The notes under the pieces are model-generated. The model was given only the letters and a program-made list of their open reading frames with translations. It did not search any database and was not told where the DNA came from. From Nannobrachium achirus (taxonomy: Eukaryota; Chordata; Actinopteri; Myctophiformes; Myctophidae), in NCBI GenBank assembly GCA_963921795.1, contig OY997643.1, positions 11,914,052 to 11,978,051 on the forward strand: 64,000 nt of DNA, read 5' to 3'. The position numbers and the translations under genes are program-made. Positions 1 to 11,740 of the stretch are shown here, in pieces; within the stretch, counting starts at the first letter, position 1; each line of letters opens with the position of its first letter.

Positions 1-54
1 GTAGATCTAAATGAAAAAAAAAAAAAAAAACAGACCTAAGATTCTTGGACCACA

Positions 55-360
55 TTGTGAGCTATAGAATTCATAAAGTTTATTAGGATTCCCATTAGCT
101 ATTGCATAAGGACATTATTCTTCCTGGGGTCCACACAAAACATATACATGTTTTACTTTTCCTTCGAACAGTGACGTTCATATCATTCATCATAGGCTAT
201 ACAATGTATTCTCTGATTCCCCATTTCCTTGGAAAGAGAAAAAACTAAATAATTCTATCAAATACAAATACAAGTGAAGTTAAAATCTTGTTTTTCCTTT
301 AGTAATGTGATCTGGCAGTGTGTTCCATTCAACCATGGCTCTACAGCACTTAGTTGATAG
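55..360 (-). mobile_element. LINE 3' end, copy 1
   Basis: On the minus strand this reads toward a tail containing GGACCCCAGGAAGAATAATG, then an AATGGGAATCC segment and AATAAAC, the usual 3' end of a common fish LINE (I/Nimb-like, clade not certain). The intact counterpart at 10230-10613 still encodes the end of the LINE protein. Here part of that coding end is deleted near 270-340. Confidence 0.6.
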
Positions 361-619
361 CACCCTCTTGTGGCATGTCTCGTCTTATGTACTGTGTATG
401 TATGTTACAGTAACAGTAGGTGTAAGTTGATTAGGCCTATATAGACAGGAAGGATGTTTCACCGCATTTATATTTCTCAAGAAGACAACAAGTGATACCG
501 TCAGCCTCTCCTTGACTGTCATCCAAGAGAACTTGACATGCGTTCTTTCTTATTTTCTACATCTTATTTTCTACATATCCTGGTGTGTCTGTTTTGAACC
601 AGCTGCAGCTTTCCCAGGT

Positions 620-1085
620 CCCGCTTGTTTGTCCCTGACCAAACAGGTCCCGCAACTGACCAAACAGGTCATTGAAACTCTAGTCCTTTCACTTGACTTT
701 CAATGGTGGAAAACGCTCTGAACACCCCTTAAAGGTATATTCAGTGATTGTATTTCTCCTCACCAGAATGTTTACTGACCATATAAGGACTTCCACCATG
801 GCCCGTGTTACGAGCATAGCTAGATTCGGTTTTCAGAGGTGGCCAGCCAGTCCTCGACCAATCAGGGTAGAGTATGGCCGTAGTTATGTTATGATGTTTA
901 GTTATGATGGTAAAAAAAAAGGTTTTGAGAACCACAATCGCTCTGAATTAAGAACGTCTGCTAAATGCCTAGATTGTAAACTACTGAACTGATAAAATGC
1001 CAGTCTCGTAGTAAATCAGTATCATACATATCCTGAAGCTGGAGACGTACGTAGGCCTACCGATATTCAGTGATTGGGTCTAATG
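620..1085. repeat. Unclassified repeat in LINE, copy 1
   Basis: This segment separates the LINE 3' end from its reverse-transcriptase fragment in both duplicated blocks (counterpart about 10855-11340). It has the short inverted motif TATTCAGTGATTG near each end (about 740 and 1062). A short frame at 693-992 is shared with 10966-11235, but its amino-acid string is low-information and I do not call it a gene. Confidence 0.4.
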
Positions 1086-1120
1086 ATCAAAACGAAAACA
1101 TTATAATTGTTTAAAACATC

Positions 1121-2602
1121 AGTGACGTCATTACGTGCGCGTCCCGCGTCTCTGACGCATTCACGTTGCCTAGAGACGCATTCACGTCATTGCCCTGGGG
1201 TCCCACGGACGCATCCACGTTAAAATAATTTACCACGTCGCGAAAAAATATATATTTTAAAAAGTCCACAGACGCCACCATTATTCATGGGTGAAGGCAT
1301 GTTACTTTACCCTACGTTAACACAAATGAAATCCGCGTAGAAAGTCTTAAAACAGACGATAGAACTAACAACAGTGCGTTCTATCGTCCACCGACGCCAT
1401 TCTGTGCGCCCATAGATGGTCACAGAATTCAATGGGTGCCTGAGTTTTAGCGTAGCACCGGGCCGCTCTCTGATCATAGTGGCACAGCATGTTAGGTGAT
1501 ACACCAAAAGGGGTTCCCCCACAGAACGTGTGCAACTGACGGCGCAGAAACGTGACGTCTCTACACTGGCAAAACAACAGCGTCGCGGTCAGGGTCCCTG
1601 CGGAATGAACGTGTCGCAAACAGCATTTCGTTTCATTAATATCCTCGCCAGAAACTGCCTGCCGTCTGTCTGTCTCTTTCTGCATGCAGCGGAGCCACCG
1701 CACTCTGCACTGCAGCAGCATGAATGAACGTGCTCTCTCTGTCACTCTGATGTGATGCTGCTACGTTTAGCTACATGCTAAAGCTACTGCCGTGGCTGCT
1801 CTCTGGCACAGTCAGTGAGGCTGGCAGAGGGTCATAAACTCATTAAGTCATAAAAAGACGTCTGATTTTCAAAGCGGAGAAACTAATTATCTGTGATTTA
1901 CAACAGCAGTTCTCCGGAGCGCTCCACTTTCTCATAGTATTACGTCGAGTGGTCTCTCCATACACAGAAGAATACTCAAATGTTTTACTTAAGTAAAAGT
2001 ATCTTCTACTGCAAGTTAAAAGTCCGGAATTCAAAATGTACTTGAGTAAAAGTATAGGCTACACTTTAGGACTAAAAGTAAAAGTACTCATTATGCACAA
2101 TTATTCTGTATCACATGTTACCAAATAATATCCTTTGAAAATAGCCATGGCTGAAGTGGTTATGTAGGCTATACTTTTCAAAGTAACTAGTAAAGTTTTC
2201 AAGTAATTGTAGTGGAATAAGTACAATATTTGCCTCTGAGATGTAGTGGAGTAGAAGTAAAAGTAATGAAAATTGGAAATACTCCAGTAAAGTAAAAGTA
2301 CCTTAAATTGTACTTATAAGTTACCTTTTTATTACCTCAAGAAAAGAAAAAAAAGAACATTATTGCACCAAAGTAATCAACAAGCTAAAACTATACTATC
2401 AAAAATGTCCAAACATTAGCCTAATTGTAAAATAATATAAGATAGAGGCAAATATAAATAGCCGATCTAAAAGCTCACAATGCAAAAAATAAATAAAATG
2501 GGGACCCAAATTGGGGACCCATAATTTTTTTCTGGGACTCATTCGAATGACCACCTGTGGGTCCCGGGACCCATTACTTTGAAAACCTATTAACATCACT
2601 GA
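1121..2602. mobile_element. Insertion block specific to copy 1
   Basis: Copy 2 runs straight across this position (about 11370, ...AAAAAATCTATAAAA...). Copy 1 has AAACAT on both sides of a ~1.48-kb insert beginning CAGTGACGT and ending with its imperfect inverse AACATCACTG. The right end (CAGTGATGTTAATAGG on the minus strand, with GGGTCCCGGGACCC inside) resembles hAT-type MITE ends. The interior may be composite: 1960-2330 is the fish repeat with many AAGTAAAAGTA motifs, and 1130-1240 has repeated GACGCATTCACGT units. No intact gene seen. Confidence 0.55.
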
Positions 2603-2689
2603 AACATCTATAAAAAACTAAACATCTCCACGCTGTAAGGCCAGTAAGGGACAAGATGACCCCGGCCACTTTCATTATCACTGAATACA

Positions 2690-2985
2690 CCTTTAATAAC
2701 AGATACATTCCTCCCCATCTTTACCAGCATGTGTCTCGTACTGTACAAGTGTACATGATAGGTTGTTCACTAGGATAACTCCCAGGAGCTTTGTTTGCTT
2801 CACCTGCTCAACATTTACATTATTCAACATCAGATTCAAATGTGGTTTAGAACTTAGTACATGATTTTTGACAAATACTAGGCTTTTTGTTTTTTGGATG
2901 TTGAACATTAATGTGTTGCTGGCCACATAACCTTTCCACCTCTTCTTTGGCATACCGTGCCAGCTTGTAAATGTGAACATTCCCC
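2690..2985 (-). pseudogene. LINE reverse-transcriptase fragment, copy 1
   Basis: The minus strand encodes a fragment with the string VKQTKLLGVILVNNLS, the conserved region just after the RT active site in non-LTR retrotransposons (KxTKxLGVxLDxxLSW). The following conserved block (KMGR..SVIK) is in another frame, so the copy is frameshifted. It belongs to the LINE whose 3' end lies at 55-360. The same fragment is at about 11400-11740. It is not a functional gene. Confidence 0.7.
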
Positions 2986-3479
2986 CCAGAATATATACTG
3001 TATAGGCATTCTGGAGTTCATGTGGTTATTGCTATTCATAATGATTTTATTATGTCTTCATGTTTTTCAAGATGCATTAATACACACCTCTCTCCCTCAG
3101 GATGTTGCTATTGAGGGGTTTCAGAGCCATGCAGCATTTCCCACCAAGTAAGAATATAAAACTATCTTCTACATGTTTCTACATTAAACATTACATTACT
3201 GTGATCATTTAAAGTTAGGGTAAGTGAAAGTGATATTGATGTGTTAAATGAAGTGGTGAATAGTTTTTTTTTTATTCTGTCATTAATCGTTGTTACAGTA
3301 TACAGTGTTTAATTGATCAGTAACATGGGGTTCCCTGTCTCCCCAGCTCTTTACTAAAGCGTAATGCCTAGCATTTAAACAGTATTATCTTTTTCAATTT
3401 TTTGTGTGACATATGTGACATGCATTAGGGCATTAATTTACGAAAAAATGTAAAATACAGAGATAATAGGTTTCTGCCC

Positions 3480-3655
3480 GACAGTATGGACTCACCCCCA
3501 ATCCAACCCTTGATGCTGAGTGCCAAGCAGGGAGACACTGCTTGGCACTTGGGGAACATTGTTATAGTCTTTAGTATGACCTAGCCGGGGATCGGACCAC
3601 GATCTCCCAGTCTCAGTGGGGACACTCTAACCACACGGCCTCTGAGCTGTTATCT
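3480..3655 (-). mobile_element. tRNA-derived SINE (V-SINE/HE1-like), copy 1
   Basis: Read on the minus strand, it begins with a tRNA-like head. A Pol III A box (TGGTTAGAGTG) is followed about 35 bp later by a B box (GGTCCGATCCCC), then the conserved fish SINE core containing CTTGGCACTCAGCATCAAG and GGTTGGATTGGGGG. The TSD was not resolved. The paralogue in copy 2 is split by a hAT element; position 3567-3574 (GTCTTTAG) is the empty site of that insertion. Confidence 0.75.
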
Positions 3656-3915
3656 AGCGGTTGTCAAACTATGTAATGTTTTTCTTTCTTTTTTTTTTGT
3701 TTTGTTTAGTTGATTTTTTCAATGATTTTGTTACAGTTTCACAATTCACATACACATGTAGGATGTAAAAAGCTAAATATCTCTGTGCTTTATTGTCATA
3801 CTGTAAATGTCACCATTCTACCATATGAATCTGTCATTCAAAATGATTGATGTCATTCACAGAATTGGCATTCTAGGGTTTATGTGATTAATGCTATTTC
3901 TTCATAATGATGTAA

Positions 3916-3918
<3 letters not shown>

Positions 3919-3998
<80 letters not shown>
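3919..3998. repeat. (TC)n microsatellite
   Basis: About 40 perfect TC repeats. The copy-2 counterpart at 14461-14506 is shorter. Confidence 0.95.
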
Positions 3999-4001
<3 letters not shown>

Positions 4002-4164
4002 CGAAATTGCTGCCCGAGTTCACAAACAACATTTTGACTTAGTGAGTTCTGAATACAATCCATGCATGTTTTATATTTGATTTCATAGAAGATACTCTCC
4101 CCCTCTCTCTAGTTTTAGATTATTGGGGCTCAATTACCGCCAAACAAACTCTCGTTAGTTTTTT

Positions 4165-4362
4165 TCACGGCACCATACCGAGCGTTCGTTCTTTCCCCGG
4201 CAGAGCCTGTCTGAGCAGATGGGGGGTGGCGCGGGTGTCTGCAGCAGAAGCAGAAGCATCAGTAACACTACTATCAAATATTGAGCACACATAAACAATA
4301 ATGGCGGCGGGATCACTTTTCTGGTAGTTTTCTATGACTGGATCTACTTTCTCTATTTCTAT
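4165..4362 (-). pseudogene. Broken copy of unidentified frame
   Basis: The minus strand encodes IEKVDPVIENYQKSDPAAII, identical to part of the longer frame at 14641-15030. The 2.85-kb insertion at 4363-7208 cuts this copy, and the remainder (7209-7345) has lost coding sequence and gained a T-tract. It is a disrupted paralogue of an unknown gene or element. Confidence 0.5.
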
Positions 4363-4821
4363 AGCCGCTTTCCAATCCGAGGGATTCACACTTTGAAGTG
4401 CGCATTTCAAGGGTTATGACGTAACTGGGCCGCGCCAAGTGTAGGGCTTGTCCTGTGAAGTGCACATTTTTGCCTGTGGAATGGGACAGCACTACCAAGT
4501 GCATAGGCGAGAACTTGCGGTTGCAAAAATCATTCGTCCGCCATTTTTTCCTCCGCGGTGCTTTGAAACCACGTATTTTACCTTCTTAAACGCCCAAACT
4601 TATTTTTTGTTAGGTGGAATTAACTTTTAAGACATTTTAGGATATTTTAAATTTTTTGGGGGGTCATAATTCACCTAATAATTCACAGCTATTTTGACGT
4701 TCGAGGAGAATTGAGAACCAGCATCACTCGAACCGAGTCGGGCAGTGAGAGTCATGTCATCCGTCCAAGGCATTCGATGTTCAGCTTGGGATGAGCATTG
4801 CATGTCCTGTTGCTTACCTGC

Positions 4822-4870
4822 TCTACAAGCTCACAACGCGGTGCAAAGCGACGCGTTGTGAGCTTGTAGA
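4822..4870. repeat. Dispersed hairpin, copy 1 (perfect)
   Basis: A 19-bp perfect inverted repeat (TCTACAAGCTCACAACGCG) around an 11-nt loop. It is followed by TCTGCTGTTTT, the mirror of the AAAATAGCAGA flank seen in other copies. It lies inside the 4363-7208 element, near an inverted CAGTGTTTCCCAAACG end typical of hAT MITEs. Confidence 0.85.
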
Positions 4871-5802
4871 TCTGCTGTTTTCACTAGTTTGGATCCATGG
4901 CAAACTAATTTCTTTTTTGGGTCACGTACAGGCTAAAACGTTTGGGAAACACTGGCTATAGACCTATACATGATTGTGATATGATTTATTGTGGCTACAA
5001 CTTTCAGACAACCCGTTTCAAATAGTTTTCTGTTGATTAGATATTAAAGAAACTTCTGTTTTTGGTTTTGTCATAATTAAAGGTCTGAACCTCTGAGGTC
5101 TGACAGCGACATAACTGTATGATGAGATTGTTCTGAAGCACAAGATCATGAAATAAAATAACAGTTTATTAACACGCTCTATTACAATTCACACTGTAAC
5201 TGTAACAACATGTATCATGATATTCATATTATGCATAATGTAAAAGCGGCTTCGGAATTAACATCATTTCAGGTCATTTATTGACAGATAAAATGATTTG
5301 TATAAGGCTTATTCTGTGATATGTTTGTGGTTGAAAATGTGTTTGCCCTGCCTCTCTGTGAACAGACGGGAATCACATCACCGTAATCTGATCATCATCA
5401 TTAATAGCAGCAATTAAGCAATACAAGCCCCAAAATAAAAATGCAACATTTCATATCATGTTCAGGCATAATTCATAGTAAATCATAAAGCAAACATTCA
5501 AATGGCTTCAACGCATAATGTAATTCTTTTTACGGAAATATGACAAAGATCTGAAGCTTTATTTAGTTATTATAGTGAAGACTGAATGCCGAGTTCTAAC
5601 CCACAGATATTACACTAGAATACATATAGGCCTATAATCAAATGGACCCCAATACAGTATTTTCTCATTCTGAAGTGTATAACCAAGCAGAAACTGCGTC
5701 TGTTCTGTTTCCCGACATGGAAGGTTTATAGATTCTATTGACATTCTAGCCAAGCCCTTTAGCACATGACATAAATATGCTGTTCTTTTATGTTTCATAC
5801 CG

Positions 5803-5873
5803 TTGCATTATAGCAGCTGCTATAATGCAATAATATAATCAACCTAGGTTGCTATAATGCAATCCTAGGTTGA
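5803..5873. repeat. Two adjacent palindromes
   Basis: Positions 5803-5830 are a perfect 28-bp palindrome (14-bp arms, TTGCATTATAGCAG). Positions 5839-5873 are a second inverted repeat with 10-bp arms TCAACCTAGG and CCTAGGTTGA whose loop repeats CTATAATGC. Both could form cruciforms. No known role. Confidence 0.7.
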
Positions 5874-7469
5874 TCACCCGCAACATCGCAGGTGACCAAT
5901 CTAAATCCATTGCTTTCAGCTGCCACAGCATTTTACATGTAAGCCTACGTTTGTGGTGCTTGGTGAGAGAATAAAACATTTCCACTAAATATCATTTAGC
6001 TATTAGTTCTGAGCCTCTGTTTTGTATATTACAGAGCAGTGGAGATCAAGCAAAGATAATTGTTCCCCCATCGTTAACGTTTATTTATTTATAGCCTATA
6101 ATGCGAATTTAGGACTAAATCACAAATTGTCAATAGGCTATTACTGTTTCACGTAGCCTATTCATAACATCTGTAATTAAGGGAAATACTCTATATTCCC
6201 GATTTGATGTTGCCATAGCCTAGTAGGCCTACTCTCTATCCATTTCTATTTTCAGTTCATTCTGATGTTTGATTATATTCTGAATTGGTTCCTCGTTTAT
6301 TAGTGGACACGTTCACACGTTGTTATAATAGGCTATATATATTTAAAAAAACACTCAAATACCAAACCTGATGCTGGAAGTTCTTTGCCACGGGAACTTA
6401 TAGATTGTTTATTTAATTGGAAATAACATAACGCACATATACAATACACTGGACAATCTGAATTAATAACGGTATGCTCAGTAGAATATGCATTGAATGG
6501 TATAAACTATAAAACTTTGTATAACATGACTAGTTCGTCATGTTACTTGAAAACATTGAAAACAACATTCAACCAAGCATTATACAGAGGCAGTTTCTTT
6601 CATATCTAATCATATTAAGAAAACAATTTGATGGATTGCCTGTTAATTAAGCCACAACAACAAATCATATGTCAGTCATGTTCCACCACCAATTCCAAGG
6701 GAGCGGAGCAGAGCCGTGGAGCCGAGAACAGGTTGCCTTCAGAGGGATTCGATGCGTAGAGCTGCCCGCCCCGAGACGAGACACGACGGTTCTCAGAACC
6801 TTCTGACAATGCCGAGGCATATTTTTAAATAGTCATGATTAATTATGACGTTTATACAACTAAATACTATACCTAAAACACCTTACAATTAAACTCTGTG
6901 GCACCAAACAGAAGTTAGACAGCTCTTTTGTGGATAAAAGTTAAATGCGATGGACAGCAGACACTGTTGTTTTTGTTTTGATCCGGGTTGAATCGTGGAG
7001 GCGCGTTGCATTGTGGGACACCGCTATCCAACGAAGTGCCTGAAGTGACCATCGGTTGTACGCTTCAAAACGAGGAGAAAGTAGTGCACATTCCAAGGGT
7101 AGGGTAACGCGCCCTACGGAATGGGACAGCACTTGGCGCGGCCCAGTGACGTCATAGCCCTTCAAATGCGCACTTCAAAGTGCGAATCCCTCGGATTGGA
7201 AAGTGGCTTATGTCTACAACTGGTGCAAACGAGGGACAAACTTCAACTTTTTTTTTTCACGCCTGTCTTTTACAAAAGATTGTGGTTGGAAATAATGGAT
7301 ATTTTTCTATAAAATCACAAAGTTAAGCTACTTTGATGGCAGTATAAGACATCCTTAAATCCTTAATTAGGCACTAAAAGAGTTAAGAATAATCCCTCGA
7401 GATTAACCGTCTAGTTTGCAAGGGGAGATCAACAAACGCATTAAGTGTGAGTGTCTATAAGGGGTTAAA

Positions 7470-7735
7470 CTGCATAAATTCTGAATATTATCAAAGTATT
7501 CTGTGGCATCATATGGAAGACAGCCCATATCTTTGTGGCTGGTTCTACAGACAAGGATCTCCATGGGCATTAAAGGGATTGTATGTATGATGTCAGATGT
7601 CATAGGATATCTCCATATCCATGGAACTCCAAATATGGGTATCAGGGGTCTCCATATATGGGTATCAGTGGTCTCCATATATGGGTAACTGGTCCGATAT
7701 ACACTGGCCAGATAGCCAAGACATGGCGCGGTCTT
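7470..7735. mobile_element. CCATATATGG-family repeat, 3' piece
   Basis: Contains CTCCATATATGGGTA units, GGTCCGATATACA, CTGGCCAGATAGCCAAGACA and ends GTCTTACTGG. The same 3' module occurs at about 47270-47366 and 54050-54152 and, without the last few bases, at 16230-16340. It is probably a truncated relative of the element at 48404-49733. Confidence 0.55.
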
Positions 7736-7884
7736 ACTGGTTTTTCTTAATAGTTAATGTTTCAATCAATAGAGACAACGCCGCAAGTTGATGTCAAGTC
7801 ATTTATCCATGTGTGTTCCAGCCCAATGGAACGTATGGAATGCATGTGCTAATAAAAAGTATTTAAATATTGCTTTAAGTATTA

Positions 7885-9150
7885 TTAGTGGCCAAGCCAC
7901 GCATTGGCAAAGGCCACTCATTGATATTGTACTTCATCACTATTATTATTATTCCACAACTTTTTCTCTAGTGGCTTGACCGTGCAGTCGCTTTTTACGA
8001 AACTCGGCAGTATGGCAGAGGACTATGCCAAACGGCTATAACACGAAGCTTGCAACAATCGGCCAAAGGGTGGCGCTGTAGGAAGCCTTTGAAAAGTGCA
8101 AACTTTGAACAGGTATAGCTCATGTTCTGTTTGAGATACAGCCATGAAACCTGTATACACTTATGCGTCTCCTCATGCTGAACAACCTTTACACTCTGAC
8201 TTTTGACCTTTGACCTTTAGTTCTCCCACCATTTTGAATTATATGAAAACCAGTAAAAATCTATCTCCTCCTGGGATTTTCGCATCATGCGCACAAAACC
8301 TTTTTCACATGAACTTTGGACCAATACGGTCAAACTGTCTGGTCGGATTTCTTTTAAAGTGAAACATTATTTTTTAATAATTCACTGAATATTGCAGTTT
8401 TATGCAAATTATTCTTCTGCCTCTAAATCATATATGCAAAGTGACACGTTCATGGCATTTGGCAAAGATGTAGAGGGTTAGTCCAAATATCACTGAAACC
8501 AATCTTATTCCAATTGGCCAAAGGGGGGCGCTATTCGAAGCGTTTGAAAATTTCAACTTTAAACGGGCATAAGTCATGCCTCGTTTAGTTTAAAGACATG
8601 CAACTTGCTTACACGCGTGCCTTGACTCAAGCGGAAGCCATCTGTGTCTTTGTTAAGTAAGCTCCGCCCTTAGATTTTCCGCCATTTTGAGCAGTTTGTA
8701 AAACGCTTAAACCCGCTTTTATTCTGGGATTTTCGCGTCACGTGCAGAGAACCTTTTTACATGAACTTTGGACCAATATCTAAAGATCTGTCAGATCGGA
8801 TAAAAAAAAAATGAAACATGCTTTTTTAATAATTCAATGAATATTGCAGTTTTATGCAAATTATTCTTCTGCCTCTAAAACATACATGCAAAGTCACATT
8901 TTCATGATGAAATACTGTAGAGGGTTAGTCCAAATATTACTAAAACCAATCTTAGCCTAATTGGCCAAAGGGGGGCGCTATATCATTTTGAGCAGTTTGT
9001 GAAACGCTTAAACCCGTTTTTATTCTGGGATTTTTTAGCAATTTGCATGAAACATTCGACACACAATCTAAGGACCTTTATCTAACATGCCTATGAAGTG
9101 CACACAAAAAAATAAAAAATAATAATAATAATAAATATAGCTGCAAGCAG
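7885..9150. repeat. ~1.2-kb dispersed repeat, copy a
   Basis: Homologous to 54196-55390 and 59460-60480. Shared motifs include TTTTTACGAAACTCGGCAGT, GGTGGCGCTGTAGGAAGCC, two CCAAAGGGGGGCGCTAT boxes and two GCAAATTATTCTTCTGCC blocks, which suggests an internally duplicated unit of about 450 bp. The right end carries ATATAGCTGCAAGCAGCGAT, found inverted at about 59447. No open frame is conserved among copies, so it is a non-autonomous repeat of unassigned class. Confidence 0.75.
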
Positions 9151-9480
9151 CGATAAAGTGGCCAAAAACACCTCAAATCATCAACACAGCCTGCGATGTG
9201 CGTGAAATCTTGCAAGCACATTCCCGCTAGGTCAAGGAACAGATGCCACCCTTCTCACATTGGCCTGTTATAGCGCCACCAGCGGGTCAACTTTTGCATA
9301 ACACATTTTTGGAACAAAATGCTTCAAATCATGCATGCAGCGTCCGATTGCATCAGTAACATCAAAGAAAGCAGTGCCTGCGATCTTGACATTTTGTACT
9401 TTTATAGCCATTGTTTTCTGTCTTGAAGCGAGCCCACAATTGTTTCGAAGGAACAATATTTTCTAGTTATTAACAACATC
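9151..9480. repeat. AGCGCCACCAGCGGG repeat segment
   Basis: Shares TAGCGCCACCAGCGGG, GGAACAAAATGCTTCAAATC and GCATGCAGCGTCCGATTGC with 59170-59260. It belongs to the repeat set that follows the GCTGCAAGCAGCGAT box. No gene seen. Confidence 0.55.
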
Positions 9481-9633
9481 AGCAAGTACGTATCTGTGAT
9501 ACAGTACATGCCTATTGTCATTATACTTGTGTGACTTAATGAGTGAGTGAATGTGTCACATTTCTTTGTGTTGCACATTAGCTGACTGTGCCTGTGGTGC
9601 AGGGGAGCTTATGATGCTAACACACTCACTCAC

Positions 9634-9807
<174 letters not shown>

Positions 9808-10229
9808 GTGTGTGACACACACACACAGAGTGTTGGAGAAAAAGGGGAACAGAGAGTGGGTGGGAGGAAGAGAGAATATCTGGGCTGTTTCAAAACACAC
9901 ACAAACATGCACATTCGCACGCACGCATGCATGCACACACAAACAAACAGACACGCACACAGAGGAGAGGAGGAGAGTTAGGCTATTTCAACACATTAAC
10001 AAATGTAGGCTACACATAGGGTCCATTTGGTTCCATGTCCACACTCTCAGAGTTATATACCTGTTATGGTCATTCAGGGCTATCTGTATGTGTTTCTTAT
10101 TGTCCGCTTATTTTGTGTGTCTGTGTGCTTTATTGTCATACATTTCACCCTTCTACCATAGTTATTCCCCTCTGTAAAAATGTCCTCTATTCCTAGTAAA
10201 TGAAAAAAGAACGTTGGACCACATTGTGA

Positions 10230-10613
10230 GCTATAGAATTCATAAAGTTTATTAGGATTCCCATTAGCTAGTGCATAAGGACATTATTCTTCCTGGGGTC
10301 CACACAAAACATATACAGTACATGTTTTACTTTTCCTTCGAACAGTGACGTTCATATTATTCATCATAGGCTATACAATGTATTCTCTGATTCCCCATTT
10401 CCTTGGAAAGAGAAAAAACTAAATAATTCTAACTGCCTTAGATTGCAAATGCTTACCTTCAATTCTCTTAAAGTAAAACAAATACAAGTGAAGATAAAAT
10501 CTTGTTTTTCCTTTAGTAATGTGATCTGGCAGTGTGTTCCATTCAACCATGGCTCTACAGCACTTTGTGCTGCATAGACCCTGTTTTTGCTTTAAGGACT
10601 TAGTTGATAGCAC
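10230..10613 (-). pseudogene. LINE 3' end with C-terminal coding, copy 2
   Basis: The minus strand encodes AMVEWNTLPDHITKGKTRF and following residues, matching the C-terminal block of LINE proteins (a W-N-LP core after the RT domain). A 3' UTR ending GGACCCCAGGAAGAATAATG and AATAAAC follows. The N-terminal continuation lies at 11400-11740, separated by the repeat at about 10855-11340. It is an inactive remnant. Confidence 0.65.
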
Positions 10614-11399
10614 CCTCTTGTGGCATGTCTCGTCTTATATGTATATGTGCTGTGTATGTATGTTACAGTAACAGTAGATGTAAGTTGATTATATAGACAG
10701 GAAGGATGTTTCACCGCATTTATATTTCTCAAGAAGACAACAAGTGATACCGTCAGCCTCTCCTTGACTGTCATCCAAGAGAACTTGACATGCGTTCTTT
10801 CTTATTTTCTACATATCCTGGTGTGCACCTAAGGGCAAGCCCTTAGCCGCTCTGTTTTGAACCAGCTGCAGCTTTCCCAGGTCCCGCTTGTTTGCCCCTG
10901 ACCAAACAGGTCCCGCAACTGACCAAACAGGTCATTGAAACTCTAGTCCTTTCACTTGACTTTCAATGACCTGTTTGGTAAGTTGCGGTGGAAAAAGCTC
11001 TGAACACCCCTTAAAGGTATATTCAGTGATTGTATTTCTCCTCACTAGAATGTGTACTGACCATATAAGGACTTCCACCATGGCCCGTGTTACGAGCATA
11101 GCTAGATTCGGTTTTCAGAGGTGGCCAGCCAGTCCTCGACCAATCAGGGTAGAGTATGGCCGTAGTTATGTTATGATGTTCAGTTATGATGGTCAAAAAA
11201 AAAAAGTTTTGAGAACCACAGTCGCTCTGAATTAAGAACGTCTGCTAAATGCCTAGATTATGCCACAGTCTTGTAGTAAATTAGTATCATACATATCCTG
11301 AAGCTGGAGACGTAGGCCTACCGATATTCAGTGATTGGGTCAAAACGAGAACATTATAATGGTTTAAAAAATCTATAAAAAAAGAAACAATTCCATGCT

Positions 11400-11740
11400 G
11401 TATGGCCAGTAAGGGACAAGATGACCACCGGCCACATTCATTATCACTGAATACACCTTTAATAACAGATACATTCCTCCCCATCTTTACCAGCATGTGT
11501 CTCGTACTGTACAAGTGTACATGATAGGTTGTTCACTAGGATAACTCCCAGGAGCTTTGTTTGCTTCACCTGCTCAACATTTACATTATTCAACGTCAGA
11601 TTCAAATGTGGTTTAGATCTTGATGATTTTTGACAAATACTAGGCTTTTTGTTTTTTGAATGTTGAACATTAATGTGTTGCTGGTCACATAACTTTTCAA
11701 CCTCCTCTTTGGCATACCGTGCCAGCTTGTAAATGTGAAC
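11400..11740 (-). pseudogene. LINE reverse-transcriptase fragment, copy 2
   Basis: Counterpart of 2690-2985. The minus strand reads toward the LINE 3' end and includes HMLVKMGRNVSVIKG, the conserved block just after LGVILxxxLS in RTs of this kind. Frameshifts separate the two blocks, so it is a remnant. Confidence 0.65.

Larger units (their letters stand above)
4363..7208. mobile_element. 2.85-kb TIR DNA transposon, no transposase
   Basis: The ends are inverted repeats of roughly 75 bp. The left begins AGCCGCTTTCCAATCCGAGG and the right, inverted, begins AGCCACTTTCCAATCCGAGG; both continue through GGGCCGCGCCAAGTG. The flanks are TAT on both sides (4360-4362 and 7209-7211). Copy 2 has a single TAT at the matching point (14848-14850), so the empty site is in the window. 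A 3-bp TAT (or 2-bp TA) duplication suggests a PIF/Harbinger- or mariner-like mechanism, but I cannot assign the superfamily. No transposase-like frame is inside. Confidence 0.85.
34..7886. repeat. Segmental duplication, copy 1
   Basis: This block is collinear with 10203-16500 and the two are near-identical wherever both are present. Shared landmarks in order are a LINE 3' end, a LINE reverse-transcriptase fragment, a SINE, a (TC)n tract, an unidentified reading frame and a run of CCATATATGG motifs. Differences are discrete insertions: copy 1 alone carries 1121-2602 and 4363-7208; copy 2 alone carries about 12172-12335, 12549-14009 and 15194-16204. The duplication therefore predates those insertions and supplies empty sites for them. 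The right end is placed where copy 1 runs into a different repeat at the TATTATTA tract. Confidence 0.85.

Noticed and set aside
693-992. 99-residue frame shared with 10966-11235
   Set aside because: Conserved only because the block is duplicated; it lies in a repeat with no recognisable domain.
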